From contig NZ_CAMIHH010000015.1 in NCBI RefSeq assembly GCF_946220915.1, positions 1 through 45,831 of the forward strand: a DNA stretch of 45,831 nt. Direction: 5' to 3'. The notes below the pieces were generated by a model, which was not told the origin of the DNA, ran no database searches, and saw only the letters and a program-made list of their open reading frames with translations. The stretch's first letter is position 1, and every line of letters starts with the position of its first letter. Source of the stretch: an uncultured Flavobacterium sp. Its GTDB lineage: Bacteria > Bacteroidota > Bacteroidia > Flavobacteriales > Flavobacteriaceae. A program made the translations under genes and the position numbers. Positions 1 to 7,950 of the stretch are shown piece after piece.

Positions 1-189
1 ATATAGATCCTATCTTTTCTGTTTGGCTTTTGGTAATTGACATCTTTGATTTATTAAGGTTTGTATTACTAAATTAATCAAAAAACAATATGTTTAAACT
101 TAATAATTTATATATTTTAAGTTATACCAAATTGACGACTAATCTGCCTTTAAAAAAATAATTGTACCTTAGCCCTACAAACAATTCCA
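1..189. other. AT-rich intergenic region upstream of nadC
   Basis: No credible coding region is seen here. The sequence is very AT-rich and ends in the nadC leader. A box resembling the Bacteroidota -7 element (TACCTTAG, 165-172) lies 17 bases before the nadC start codon, but I see no convincing -33 TTTG at the right distance, so it is a weak promoter candidate. Confidence 0.4.
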
Positions 190-1047
190 ATGATCTCTGA
201 TACCCAATTTCAACAAGAACTCGACATTATCATAGCCAATGCCATCCGCGAAGACGTTGGCCCCGGCGACTACTCCTCACTTGCCTGCATCCCCGCCTCC
301 GCTACCGGGAGGGCCAAGCTGCTGGTTAAAGACAACGGCATCCTCGCGGGTTTGGACTTTGCAAAGCAGGTGTTTAAACATGTTGACCCTGCGCTTGAAA
401 TGGAAGTTTTTATTAATGACGGCACACCCGTAAACTACGGCGACATCGCTTTCCACGTTTCGGGCAGTTCGCAAAGCATTCTTAAGGCCGAGCGCCTGGT
501 ACTCAACGCCATGCAACGCATGAGCGCGATTGCCACCAAGACCAAAAAATACGTCGATATCCTTGAGGGGACGGGCACCAAAATCCTCGATACCCGCAAG
601 ACCACGCCGGGCATCCGTGCGCTCGAAAAATGGGCCGTGAAGATAGGCGGCGGCGAGAACCACCGCTTTGCCCTGTATGACATGATCATGCTCAAGGACA
701 ACCACATCGACTTTGCCGGGGGCATTACCGCCGCCATACAAAAAACGCACGAGTACCTGAAAGCCAACAGCCTCAACCTTAAAATAATCATTGAGGCACG
801 CGACATTGATGAGGTGCGCGAAATCATCTCCAACCCGGGCGTACACCGCATCCTGCTGGATAATTTCGATTATGAACAGACCCGCGAGGCCGTTGCCCTC
901 ATCGGCAACTATTGCCAGACGGAATCTTCGGGCGGCATCAATGAGGACACGATGCGCCACTATGCCGAATGCGGTGTCGACTACATATCGTCGGGAGCGC
1001 TTACGCATTCAATCTACAATATGGACCTTAGCCTAAAAGCCTTTTAA
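190..1047 (+). CDS. nadC: Quinolinate phosphoribosyltransferase (carboxylating)
   Basis: This cytoplasmic enzyme of de novo NAD synthesis converts quinolinate and PRPP to nicotinate mononucleotide, CO2 and pyrophosphate. The 285-residue length is normal for NadC. The family signatures are visible: the RKTTPG stretch at residues 136-141, KIGGGENHR at 151-159 and KDNH at 169-172, which form the phosphate and quinolinate binding site of the C-terminal alpha/beta barrel. The stop codon overlaps the ATG of the following membrane protein by one base (TAATG), so the two are probably translationally coupled. nadA and nadB are not in the window. Identification is secure. Confidence 0.97.
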   Translation: MISDTQFQQELDIIIANAIREDVGPGDYSSLACIPASATGRAKLLVKDNGILAGLDFAKQVFKHVDPALEMEVFINDGTPVNYGDIAFHVSGSSQSILKAERLVLNAMQRMSAIATKTKKYVDILEGTGTKILDTRKTTPGIRALEKWAVKIGGGENHRFALYDMIMLKDNHIDFAGGITAAIQKTHEYLKANSLNLKIIIEARDIDEVREIISNPGVHRILLDNFDYEQTREAVALIGNYCQTESSGGINEDTMRHYAECGVDYISSGALTHSIYNMDLSLKAF

Positions 1048-1973
1048 TGTCGGTTGAACTGGAACATAGGCTGGAGCGCATTCCTGTTATCAAATACCTG
1101 GTGCGGTTTGGCAAGAGCATCCGCATCCCTTTTGCTGAGGGGCTCACGCTGTACCACCTCATGGAACTTTACATTACGGGCATCGTAAAGGGCGATATTT
1201 CCTACCGTGCCGGAGCCATTGCATTTAGCTTCTTCATGTCGCTGTTCCCGTTTGCGCTGTTCCTGTTCAACCTCATAGCATTCATCCCCATGCAGGGCTT
1301 TAAGGAAGATTTCATGCTGTTCGTCCACGACAATGTTCCGCCCAACACTTATGATGCCATAGCCGGCATCATCGCCGACATCATGACCGATAAAAAGCCT
1401 AACCTGCTCTCGTTTGGTATCGTGCTCGCCATTTTCCTGATGAGCAACGGCATGAACGCGGTACTCAGCGGTTTCCAGAGCAGCCTGCACATTACCATAA
1501 AGCGAACGTATTTCAGGCAGTACGCGCTGGCGATAATACTGTCGCTCGTGTTTTCGGTCATACTCATTGTTACCGTTGCCTCCATCGTAATACTGGAATA
1601 CTTCATACAAAAACTTACTGCCGAAAGCTGGCTTGAAAACGACCTTTGGCTGCTGAAACTGATACGCTATACCATCCTGATCCTGATGATCCTTACCACC
1701 ACTTCGCTCATGTTCAAATTTGCCGCCAAAGAAACCAAACAAGCTGCATTTTTCAGCTATGGGTCGGTTTTCAGCACAATATTATTTGGCCTCACCTCCT
1801 ACCTTTTTGGCATATATGTATCGCATTTTGCAAAGTATAATGAGCTGTACGGATCAATTGGCACGCTGCTTGTATTGATGCTGTACATATGGATCAACTG
1901 CTTTATCCTGCTGCTGGGATTCGAATTAAATGCGTTAATCCATAAATTGAAACGAAAAAATTTATATATTTAA
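1047..1973 (+). CDS. YihY/BrkB family inner-membrane protein
   Basis: This is a 308-residue polytopic membrane protein of the YihY/virulence factor BrkB family, once mislabelled ribonuclease BN. The characteristic start of the family is present (GDISYRAGAIAFSFFMSLFPF, residues about 49-69), followed by about five further hydrophobic segments and a short basic tail ending in KLKRKN. The biochemical role of the family is unresolved; a membrane transport or envelope function is usually assumed. Its ATG overlaps the nadC stop by one base, which fixes the start and suggests co-expression. No motif pointing to a specific substrate is visible. Confidence 0.9.
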   Translation: MSVELEHRLERIPVIKYLVRFGKSIRIPFAEGLTLYHLMELYITGIVKGDISYRAGAIAFSFFMSLFPFALFLFNLIAFIPMQGFKEDFMLFVHDNVPPNTYDAIAGIIADIMTDKKPNLLSFGIVLAIFLMSNGMNAVLSGFQSSLHITIKRTYFRQYALAIILSLVFSVILIVTVASIVILEYFIQKLTAESWLENDLWLLKLIRYTILILMILTTTSLMFKFAAKETKQAAFFSYGSVFSTILFGLTSYLFGIYVSHFAKYNELYGSIGTLLVLMLYIWINCFILLLGFELNALIHKLKRKNLYI

Positions 1974-1994
1974 CAAAACTAATGACATTAAATC

Positions 1995-2423
1995 ATGAAG
2001 AAAGCATTATTAACCATTCTGTTTGTGGCCGTTGCGGGAATTTTCTCTGCTTCGGCACAGGTTACCGGAAAGTGGAAAACCATTGACGATGAAACGGGCG
2101 AGCCTAAATCGATCGTTGAAATTTATGAGCAAAACGGCAAGATCTACGGCAAGGTGGTCGAGATATTAAACCCCGCCAAGAAAAATGCCAAGTGCACCAA
2201 ATGTAAAGGGTCTGAAAAAGATAAGCCCATACTTGGCTTAGTGATCATTAAGGGCCTTACCAAAGATGGCAGCGAATGGACCGATGGCGACATCCTTGAC
2301 CCAAACAAAGGCAAGCTGTACAGCTGTACCATCGAAATGGACGGCAAGGACAAGCTGGAAGTGCGCGGCTACATGGGCATCTCGCTTCTTGGCCGCAGCC
2401 AGACATGGCACAGGGTAAAGTAA
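1995..2423 (+). CDS. Secreted DUF2147 family protein
   Basis: This 142-residue protein has a clear Sec signal peptide (basic start, hydrophobic core, cleavage likely after SASA at about residue 21). The mature part fits DUF2147: the GKWKTIDDETGEPKSIVEI stretch, a CTKCKG pair of cysteines, a central GDILDP motif and a C-terminal segment ending GRSQTWHRVK. DUF2147 proteins are periplasmic or secreted and form a small beta-barrel-like fold; the function is unknown. It begins 21 bases after the YihY gene and may be read from the same transcript. A strong intrinsic terminator follows at 2516-2544. Confidence 0.88.
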   Translation: MKKALLTILFVAVAGIFSASAQVTGKWKTIDDETGEPKSIVEIYEQNGKIYGKVVEILNPAKKNAKCTKCKGSEKDKPILGLVIIKGLTKDGSEWTDGDILDPNKGKLYSCTIEMDGKDKLEVRGYMGISLLGRSQTWHRVK

Positions 2424-2430
2424 GTTTTAG

Positions 2431-2465
2431 TTGACGGTTGACAGTTGACAGTTGACAGTTGACAG
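2431..2465. repeat. Tandem heptamer repeat (TTGACGG/TTGACAG, five copies)
   Basis: Five consecutive 7-base units are seen (one TTGACGG then four TTGACAG), with two further bases of a sixth. The array starts eight bases after the DUF2147 stop codon, between gene and terminator. The unit length of seven would put an insertion or deletion out of frame in coding DNA, consistent with its intergenic position. Confidence 0.9.
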
Positions 2466-2515
2466 TTTACCCAGCAAACTGTATGGAGGAATAACGAAGC
2501 TATTTTATAATGTTG

Positions 2516-2544
2516 AAACACTCTTTCGGGAGTGTTTTTTTTTT
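2516..2544 (+). terminator. Rho-independent terminator after the DUF2147 gene
   Basis: An eight-base-pair stem AAACACTC (2516-2523) / GAGTGTTT (2530-2537) with loop TTTCGG is followed by an uninterrupted T run to 2544. It should end the nadC-YihY-DUF2147 transcript. Confidence 0.85.
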
Positions 2545-2545
2545 A

Positions 2546-2580
2546 CCTCACCCTGGTCCCTTTCCCCAAGGAGAGGGGAA
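2546..2580. repeat. CCTCACCC-type palindromic intergenic repeat, copy 1
   Basis: This starts with CCTCACCC and contains a GC-rich inverted repeat (TTCCCC ... GGGGAA) around AAGGAGA. A second copy with the same head and a CCCCTCTC/GAGAGGGG stem is at 34649-34684. The pattern is that of a dispersed intergenic element. Confidence 0.6.
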
Positions 2581-2634
2581 TAGCTACGCTCAGGCCCAAT
2601 ACCGTAACGCTGCCTTTTGGAAGCGGCGGTTTAA

Positions 2635-2695
2635 GCGCATTTTGCAATCGTCAGTCCCCTGCCTTTGCCGCAGGAATGCCGCTGTTGTTGGGGCT
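2635..2695. repeat. GCGCATTTTGC / ATGCCGCT dispersed palindromic repeat, copy 1
   Basis: The segment begins GCGCATTTTGC (2635-2645), contains a CCTGC/GCAGG stem around 2659-2675, and continues with ATGCCGCT and GGGCTA. It aligns with copies at 18081-18142 and 34761-34850. Together with 2546-2580 it fills the 375-base gap before priA, in which I see no real gene. Confidence 0.6.
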
Positions 2696-2773
2696 ATCCT
2701 GAAGAGGGTGGTGCTTTGCAGGGAATTTCACATTGCAGGAATGATCAATAAACAAACAAATCAACGAATCAAC

Positions 2774-2781
2774 TATCTTTG
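2774..2781 (+). promoter_or_regulatory. Candidate -7 box for priA (TATCTTTG)
   Basis: This is an exact match to TAnnTTTG, ending 17 bases before the priA ATG. No good -33 TTTG is found. If used, the priA leader would be only about ten bases. Confidence 0.45.
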
Positions 2782-2798
2782 TATATCAATATGAGTAT

Positions 2799-5243
2799 AT
2801 GCCACATTTCATTGATGTTATTTTACCGCTTACAATACCAAAACCACTAACCTATTCTATTTTGCCCGAAGAATATGGTTTTATACAAGCAGGCATGCGG
2901 GTAGCAGTCCCTATAAAAAATAAAATATATACGGGGCTGGTCGTGGCGCTGCACCAAAACCCTCCACAACTCTATGAGGCGAAGGAAATCCACCAGATCC
3001 TCGATGATTACCCCTTAGTTACCGAAACCCAACTCGCGCACTGGCAATGGGTTGCCGCCTATTATATGTGCAACATTGGCGAGGTATATAAATCGGCCAT
3101 GCCAAGCAGTTTTTTGCTGGAAAGCGAAACCATCATTACCCAGCAGCAGGATTACGATGCCAATATCAATGAACTTACCGACGACGAATACCTGGTCTAT
3201 GAAGCACTGCAAAAACAGTCGGCTTTAAAGGTCCAGGAGGTCTCAAATATACTGAACAAGAAAACCATATTGCCCGTAATCAACAGGCTTATTGCTAAAA
3301 ACGCGATTGCACTGCAGGAAGAAATGTCCGAAAAATACAAGCCGAAGAAGTTGCGCTACATACGCCTTCCGGACGAATTCATGCGCGATGAACAGCTGGC
3401 CGAACTGATGGAACTGCTTTCTAAAGCCAAAAAACAGCGCGAAGCGGTATTGCAGTATTTCCAGCTGAATGCTTCGGAAAAGAAACCTATTACGGCCAAA
3501 AAGCTAAATGATGCGGGGGTAACATCTGCCATAATCAAATCGCTGGTAGAGAAAAACATTTTTGAAGAGTATTATTTAGAAGAAGACCGCGTAAGTTTTG
3601 AAGGCGAAGAAGATTCAGGCTTCGGCCTCAGTCCAAAACAAAAAAATGCCTTTGATGAAATTAAGAAAAGCTTTGAGCAAAAAGACGTTACGCTCCTGCA
3701 TGGCATTACCTCCAGCGGCAAAACGGAAATTTACATTAAGCTGATAGAAGAATACATAAACCTTGGTCAGCAGGTGCTTTACTTATTGCCCGAGATTGCG
3801 CTCACTACACAGCTCGTGGTGCGGCTTACTGCCTATTTTGGCAATGAAGTGGCAGTATACCACAGTAAATATTCCAACAACGAACGTGTGGAAGTCTGGA
3901 ACCAGGTGCTGTCCTCATCAGAAAAAGCGAAAGTAGTAATCGGGGCAAGGTCGGCGCTGTTTCTCCCCTTCCAAAACCTGGGCCTTATCATTATTGATGA
4001 AGAGCATGAGCCAACGTTTAAGCAGCAGGACCCGGCACCACGATACCATGCCCGCGATGCGGCAATTGTTTTGGCAAATGCACACAAGGCTAAAGTACTT
4101 TTGGGATCGGCCACGCCATCTATCGAAACGCATTATAACGCCACCAATGGTAAATATGGTTATGTAGCACTAAAGGAACGCTTCGGAAATGTGCTTCCTC
4201 CGGAAATCGTGCTCATTGACCTGAAAGATAAATACAAGCGTAAGCAGATGACGGGCCATTTCAGCGACCTGATGATCGATACCATTGCCGATACGCTTTC
4301 GCGGGGCAAGCAGGTAATCCTGTTCCAGAACCGGCGTGGCTATTCGCCATGGATGGAGTGCATCACCTGCGGCCACGTACCGCAATGCCCGCAGTGCGAT
4401 GTGAGCCTTACCTACTACAAGTATAAAAGCGTGCTGCGCTGTCATTATTGCGGCCACCATATTGCCAAGCCCACGCATTGTCACCAGTGCCATTCGCCAG
4501 ACCTGGATACTAAAGGCTTTGGCACCGAACAGATCGAACTGGAATTGAAAACCCTGTTTCCTGACAAACATTCGTGGCGCATGGACCAGGACACTACGCG
4601 CGGCAAGCACGGCTATGAAAAGATTATCGACTCGTTTAAAAACAGGGAGATCGATATCCTGGTGGGTACCCAGATGCTTGCCAAAGGACTGCATTTTGAC
4701 AATGTGGAACTCGTAGGAATCATGAATGCGGATAATATGCTTTACCAGCCTGATTTCCGTGCTTTCGAGCGTGCTTACCAAATGATGGTACAGGTAGCTG
4801 GCCGGGCTGGCCGCAAAGGTGACCGTGGTAAAGTACTCATACAAACTTACAACCCGATGCATAATATCATACGGCAGGTAACCGATAGTGATTATGAAGG
4901 CATGTATAAGGAACAGCTATATGAGCGCCATAATTTTAAATACCCTCCATTTTTCAGGCTGGTACGCATAACGCTGCGGCATAAAGATTACGAAAAGGTT
5001 AAGGATGCGGCGGTATGGCTGTACAATGTACTCTCTCAAAACCTGGGTGTCATAGTGCTGGGCCCTGAAGAGCCTGGCATTAACAGGATTCGTAATGAGT
5101 ACATACGCACCATAATGGTAAAGATACCGCAAGGGGCAGCATTGGGTGGGACTAAAGCAGCAATAGTAAAAGTACTGGCCAGCTTTGATGCGGTACCGCA
5201 GTACAGGGCAGTAAAAGTTACACTTAACGCAGATCCGTATTAA
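2799..5243 (+). CDS. priA: Primosomal replication restart helicase PriA
   Basis: PriA is a superfamily 2 DNA helicase that recognises abandoned replication forks and reloads the replisome. The 814-residue protein has the N-terminal 3'-DNA-binding region (about 1-105), a winged-helix-like region, Walker A GITSSGKT at 302-309, the DEEH box at 400-403, and eight zinc-ligand cysteines at 521, 524, 530, 533, 548, 551, 561 and 564. The helicase motif VAGRAGR follows. The family's N-terminus and the nearby promoter box support the ATG at 2799. Its last four bases overlap the end of the convergent LytTR gene, with no terminator between them. Identification is secure. Confidence 0.97.
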   Translation: MPHFIDVILPLTIPKPLTYSILPEEYGFIQAGMRVAVPIKNKIYTGLVVALHQNPPQLYEAKEIHQILDDYPLVTETQLAHWQWVAAYYMCNIGEVYKSAMPSSFLLESETIITQQQDYDANINELTDDEYLVYEALQKQSALKVQEVSNILNKKTILPVINRLIAKNAIALQEEMSEKYKPKKLRYIRLPDEFMRDEQLAELMELLSKAKKQREAVLQYFQLNASEKKPITAKKLNDAGVTSAIIKSLVEKNIFEEYYLEEDRVSFEGEEDSGFGLSPKQKNAFDEIKKSFEQKDVTLLHGITSSGKTEIYIKLIEEYINLGQQVLYLLPEIALTTQLVVRLTAYFGNEVAVYHSKYSNNERVEVWNQVLSSSEKAKVVIGARSALFLPFQNLGLIIIDEEHEPTFKQQDPAPRYHARDAAIVLANAHKAKVLLGSATPSIETHYNATNGKYGYVALKERFGNVLPPEIVLIDLKDKYKRKQMTGHFSDLMIDTIADTLSRGKQVILFQNRRGYSPWMECITCGHVPQCPQCDVSLTYYKYKSVLRCHYCGHHIAKPTHCHQCHSPDLDTKGFGTEQIELELKTLFPDKHSWRMDQDTTRGKHGYEKIIDSFKNREIDILVGTQMLAKGLHFDNVELVGIMNADNMLYQPDFRAFERAYQMMVQVAGRAGRKGDRGKVLIQTYNPMHNIIRQVTDSDYEGMYKEQLYERHNFKYPPFFRLVRITLRHKDYEKVKDAAVWLYNVLSQNLGVIVLGPEEPGINRIRNEYIRTIMVKIPQGAALGGTKAAIVKVLASFDAVPQYRAVKVTLNADPY

Positions 5244-5941
5244 GACGACTGCTTATTGAGCGCATTGGCCAGGTCTTCTTTTTTGTTACGGCTAAGAGGA
5301 ATCTGGGCCTTGCCTATTTCTGCAAATTTGCTGTTGAAGCGCTGCACTTTATCAATATTAATGATGAAAGACTTATGTACCCGCAGGAATTTATCCGGTG
5401 GGAGTTCTGTTTCAAAAGCTTTCATGGTAGAAAGCACCAGGTGGGTATCGTCCTCAGTATTTATTTTTACATAATCGCCAAAAGCTTCGATCCATTTGAT
5501 TTTAGCCACATAGACCTTGAAATTTTTAAGGTTGCTCTTAACAAAAATGAATTCCCCTTCCTCCTCGGCACCGTCTTTCTTCATTTGGTGCATTTCTATG
5601 GCTTTTTGGACGGCTTTGTTAAATCGCTCCCTGTTTACAGGCTTGTGCAGGTAATCTACTGCAGCATAATCGAATGCTTTGAGCGCATAATCGGATTTTG
5701 ACGACACAAAAATGATCTGCGGCCTTGCCCTGAGGCCGTCAAGCAGGTCGAAGCCTGTTTGCACAGGCATTTCAATATCAAGGAAAAGCAGGTCGACAGC
5801 CCTGGAAAGGATGCAGTTGCGTGCCTCCTGGGCGTTTGAAAAATCGCCCACAAGGTTAAGTTCAGGGTGCTCGTTTACAAGTTTTGCGACCGTGATCCTG
5901 TGAATTGTGCTGTCATCAACTACAACACAGCTAAGTTTCAT
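5240..5941 (-). CDS. LytTR-type response regulator
   Basis: This 233-residue two-domain transcription regulator has an N-terminal receiver (about 1-118, acidic pocket D9/D10, phospho-acceptor D55 in FLDIEMP, switch lysine in HKP) and a C-terminal LytTR DNA-binding domain (about 130-230, with the FLRVHKSFIIN signature). LytTR proteins of this kind normally pair with a sensor kinase of the LytS/HisKA_7TM type, but none is adjacent, so the partner is unknown. The gene converges on priA with a four-base overlap and diverges from the rpsF operon. Confidence 0.92.
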   Translation of the reverse strand: MKLSCVVVDDSTIHRITVAKLVNEHPELNLVGDFSNAQEARNCILSRAVDLLFLDIEMPVQTGFDLLDGLRARPQIIFVSSKSDYALKAFDYAAVDYLHKPVNRERFNKAVQKAIEMHQMKKDGAEEEGEFIFVKSNLKNFKVYVAKIKWIEAFGDYVKINTEDDTHLVLSTMKAFETELPPDKFLRVHKSFIINIDKVQRFNSKFAEIGKAQIPLSRNKKEDLANALNKQSS

Positions 5942-5999
5942 TTGTCATGCTTAGTTATAATGTTCAGTAATGGTTATGTTTTTTTAGCTTGGGATAACA

Positions 6000-6007
6000 C
6001 AAATATA
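6000..6007 (-). promoter_or_regulatory. Candidate -7 box for the LytTR regulator (TATATTTG on the minus strand)
   Basis: This exact TAnnTTTG match on the minus strand lies about 58 bases before the LytTR start codon. No clear -33 element is seen at the expected spacing. Confidence 0.45.
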
Positions 6008-6019
6008 ATCAAAAAAAAA

Positions 6020-6034
6020 AAGTGTTTAACACTT
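6020..6034. promoter_or_regulatory. 15-base palindrome between divergent promoters
   Basis: AAGTGTT-T-AACACTT is a perfect seven-base inverted repeat around one central base. It sits between the LytTR -7 box (6000-6007) and the rpsF -33/-7 elements (6054-6083), a position suited to an operator. No regulator can be assigned. Confidence 0.45.
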
Positions 6035-6053
6035 AAAAAAGCAATTTTAGGAG

Positions 6054-6083
6054 TTGCGCAATAAATATTAATCACTACATTTG
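6054..6083 (+). promoter_or_regulatory. Promoter of the rpsF-rpsR-rplI operon
   Basis: TTG at 6054-6056 and TACATTTG at 6076-6083 are spaced by 19 bases, matching the Bacteroidota sigma factor consensus. The box ends 32 bases before the rpsF ATG. The leader is too short and AT-rich to show the S6:S18 autoregulatory RNA structure known in some other phyla. Confidence 0.7.
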
Positions 6084-6115
6084 CACCCAATTTTATAACA
6101 ATAAATATTTTTATT

Positions 6116-6457
6116 ATGAATCACTATGAAACTGTTTTCATTTTGAATCCCGTTTTATCTGAAACCCAGGTAAAGGAAACAGTAAGCAAGTTTGAAGATT
6201 ATCTTACTTCGAGGGGTGCCCAGATCGTGTCTAAAGAAGACTGGGGACTTAAAAAATTGGCTTACGAGATCCAGAACAAAAAAAGCGGATTCTACACATT
6301 ATTGCAATTCCAGGCTCCGGCAGAAATCCTTATAGGATTTGAAACTGAGTTCCGCCGCGACGAAAGGGTTATGCGTTTCCTAACCGTAACACTTGACAAG
6401 CACGCCATCTCATGGGCAGAAAGAAGAAGAGAAAAACTAAAAGCTAAAGCAAACTAA
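6116..6457 (+). CDS. rpsF: 30S ribosomal protein bS6
   Basis: bS6 is a small-subunit protein that binds 16S rRNA together with bS18 on the platform. At 113 residues it has the expected length; the opening MNHYETVFILNPVLSE and the central EDWGLKKLAYEIQNKKSGFY are typical family features. It heads the conserved rpsF-rpsR-rplI operon, with the rpsR start only two bases after its stop. Identification is secure. Confidence 0.97.
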   Translation: MNHYETVFILNPVLSETQVKETVSKFEDYLTSRGAQIVSKEDWGLKKLAYEIQNKKSGFYTLLQFQAPAEILIGFETEFRRDERVMRFLTVTLDKHAISWAERRREKLKAKAN

Positions 6458-6459
6458 TC

Positions 6460-6756
6460 ATGTCAACAATAGAGCAGTCAGCTAAAGGAAAAAAAGACGG
6501 GGATATCAGGTATCTTACGCCTTTGAACATAGAAACGAACAAGACTAAAAAGTACTGCCGTTTCAAAAAATCAGGTATCAAATATGTAGACTACAAAGAT
6601 CCTGATTTCCTATTGAAATTTGTAAACGAGCAAGGCAAAATCCTACCTCGTCGCCTAACCGGTACCTCTTTGAAATACCAAAGGAAAGTATCTGTAGCCG
6701 TTAAAAGGGCACGTCACCTAGCGTTAATGCCATATGTGGCGGATTTACTAAAATAA
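6460..6756 (+). CDS. rpsR: 30S ribosomal protein bS18
   Basis: bS18 pairs with bS6 on the small-subunit platform. The 98-residue protein carries the core KYCRFKKSGIKYVDYKDPDFLLKF and the basic C-terminal block with LPRRLTGTSLKYQRKV and RARHLALMPY. It has a Bacteroidota-type N-terminal extension. It is translated just after rpsF and 15 bases before rplI, in the usual operon order. Identification is secure. Confidence 0.97.
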   Translation: MSTIEQSAKGKKDGDIRYLTPLNIETNKTKKYCRFKKSGIKYVDYKDPDFLLKFVNEQGKILPRRLTGTSLKYQRKVSVAVKRARHLALMPYVADLLK

Positions 6757-6771
6757 TAAGGAAGCAATATC

Positions 6772-7218
6772 ATGGAACTTATACTTAAACAAGACGTACA
6801 GAACCTGGGTTTTAAAGATGATGTGGTTACAGTTAAAGCCGGATACGGCCGTAACTTCCTTATCCCACAAGGATTTGCCCAAATGGCAACCCCTTCAGCT
6901 AAAAAAGTTTTGGCTGAAAACCTTAAGCAAAGGGCTTTCAAAGAGCAGAAGATCGTTAACGATGCAAAAGCTACTGCCGAAGCGCTTAAAGCACTTGAAA
7001 TTAAACTTACTGCAAAGGCAGGAGGCGAAAAACTATTTGGTTCTATAACCAATGCTGACATCGCTGAAGCCCTTGAAAAAGCAGGACAGCCGATCGAGAA
7101 GAAATACATCACAAGCGGTATCGTTAAGCGTACCGGCAAATACTCTGCAAGCATCAGGCTTCACAGGGACGTGATCGTAGACCTTCCTTACGAGATCGTT
7201 GCCGAGCAGCAGCAGTAA
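6772..7218 (+). CDS. rplI: 50S ribosomal protein bL9
   Basis: bL9 is a large-subunit protein with two globular RNA-binding domains joined by a long helix. The N-terminal signature (MELILKQDVQNLG, then VKAGYGRNFLIPQGFA) is clear, the connecting helix is lysine/alanine-rich (about 42-80), and the C-terminal domain spans about 85-148. At 148 residues the length is normal. A strong terminator lies 17 bases downstream, closing the ribosomal operon. Confidence 0.97.
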   Translation: MELILKQDVQNLGFKDDVVTVKAGYGRNFLIPQGFAQMATPSAKKVLAENLKQRAFKEQKIVNDAKATAEALKALEIKLTAKAGGEKLFGSITNADIAEALEKAGQPIEKKYITSGIVKRTGKYSASIRLHRDVIVDLPYEIVAEQQQ

Positions 7219-7234
7219 TCAATTCAGCTATACG

Positions 7235-7264
7235 AAAAGCCTCCTTTTGGGAGGCTTTTTTTTT
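7235..7264 (+). terminator. Rho-independent terminator after rplI
   Basis: AAAAGCCTCC (7235-7244) pairs perfectly with GGAGGCTTTT (7250-7259) across loop TTTTG, followed by more T to 7264. Confidence 0.92.
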
Positions 7265-7270
7265 AATTTA

Positions 7271-7350
7271 TTTTGCCACAAATTACACGAATTAACACAA
7301 ATCAATTGCCTGTCAGGAAAGAAATTGGTGAAATTTGAGTAATTCGTGGC
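7271..7350. repeat. GCCACGAATT-type long inverted repeat, copy 1
   Basis: The left end (TTTTGCCACAAATTACACG, from 7271) and right end (TAATTCGTGGC, to 7350) are imperfect inverted repeats over about 30 bases. A second element with the same ends is at 44499-44622. This copy lies directly before the DUF6495 gene, whose start codon is 16 bases further on. Confidence 0.75.
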
Positions 7351-7365
7351 TATAACAAAAACCTA

Positions 7366-7833
7366 ATGAAATACGCAAGACTTACCAAAGAGCAGTTAGA
7401 AGAGCTGCACCCGGAGTTCATAAACTTCCTGGCATCCCAGTCCATCGATAAGGACGAGTGGGACACGCTCAAAAAAGAAAAGCCTGAAGTAGCAGAACAG
7501 GAGATCGATGTGTTCTCCGACCTGATATGGGAGAATGTGGTCTCGAAAGCCGAATGGCTGGAGCATTACTCCAAAAACCATATTTTCCTCTTCAAGCTCG
7601 ACAAGGAGAAGATGGAAAGCATCATCATCCATGCACATACCCCACTGGCCAACTTTGAGACCGAAGGCGGGCTGCACTGGCTCAACGAGAACATCTTCAG
7701 CAAAGAGGTGCAGATACAGCGCGGCGCCAAGCCCTTCAGCCAGGAACGCAATGCCGAGATATTCAGCCTTATTGAGCAGGGTGCGGTATTGAGCGACGGG
7801 ACACTGTATAAGCAATTGGAGGATATGTTTTAG
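7366..7833 (+). CDS. DUF6495 family conserved protein
   Basis: This is a 155-residue acidic, soluble-looking protein with no signal peptide or membrane segment. The opening MKYARLTKEQLEELHPEFINFLA and the conserved stretch around ENVVSKAEWLEHYSKN match a small protein family I recall as DUF6495, restricted to Bacteroidota; no function is known. It is preceded by a terminator and a palindromic repeat, so it is likely transcribed on its own, but I see no clear promoter box. Confidence 0.8.
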   Translation: MKYARLTKEQLEELHPEFINFLASQSIDKDEWDTLKKEKPEVAEQEIDVFSDLIWENVVSKAEWLEHYSKNHIFLFKLDKEKMESIIIHAHTPLANFETEGGLHWLNENIFSKEVQIQRGAKPFSQERNAEIFSLIEQGAVLSDGTLYKQLEDMF

Positions 7834-7862
7834 GAGAAAGGTGTTGAGGGGGCTTAGGGACT

Positions 7863-7896
7863 AAGTTGCTTAGCCCGCCAAGAACCTTAGCAACTT
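7863..7896. repeat. Inverted repeat between the DUF6495 gene and ligA
   Basis: AAGTTGCT (7863-7870) and AGCAACTT (7889-7896) are perfect eight-base arms. The surroundings contain several CTTAG/CTAAG words. It could form a weak hairpin after the DUF6495 gene; the right arm overlaps the TTTG of the possible ligA promoter. Confidence 0.5.
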
Positions 7897-7928
7897 TGCC
7901 GCTTTTTCAAAAATCTTGGCTAAATTAG
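7895..7928 (+). promoter_or_regulatory. Candidate ligA promoter
   Basis: TTTG at 7895-7898 and TAAATTAG at 7921-7928 are 22 bases apart. The -7 box differs from TAnnTTTG by one base. The box ends 22 bases before the ligA ATG. Confidence 0.5.
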
Positions 7929-7950
7929 CACTGAAAACAAATTTCAGCCA

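Noticed and set aside
2510..2794. A 94-codon open frame before priA
   Set aside because: It consists of a terminator tail and two intergenic repeat elements; codon use and product look random.
6084..6115. A possible S6:S18 autoregulatory RNA in the rpsF leader
   Set aside because: The leader is about 30 AT-rich bases and shows no stem with the expected bulged-C feature.
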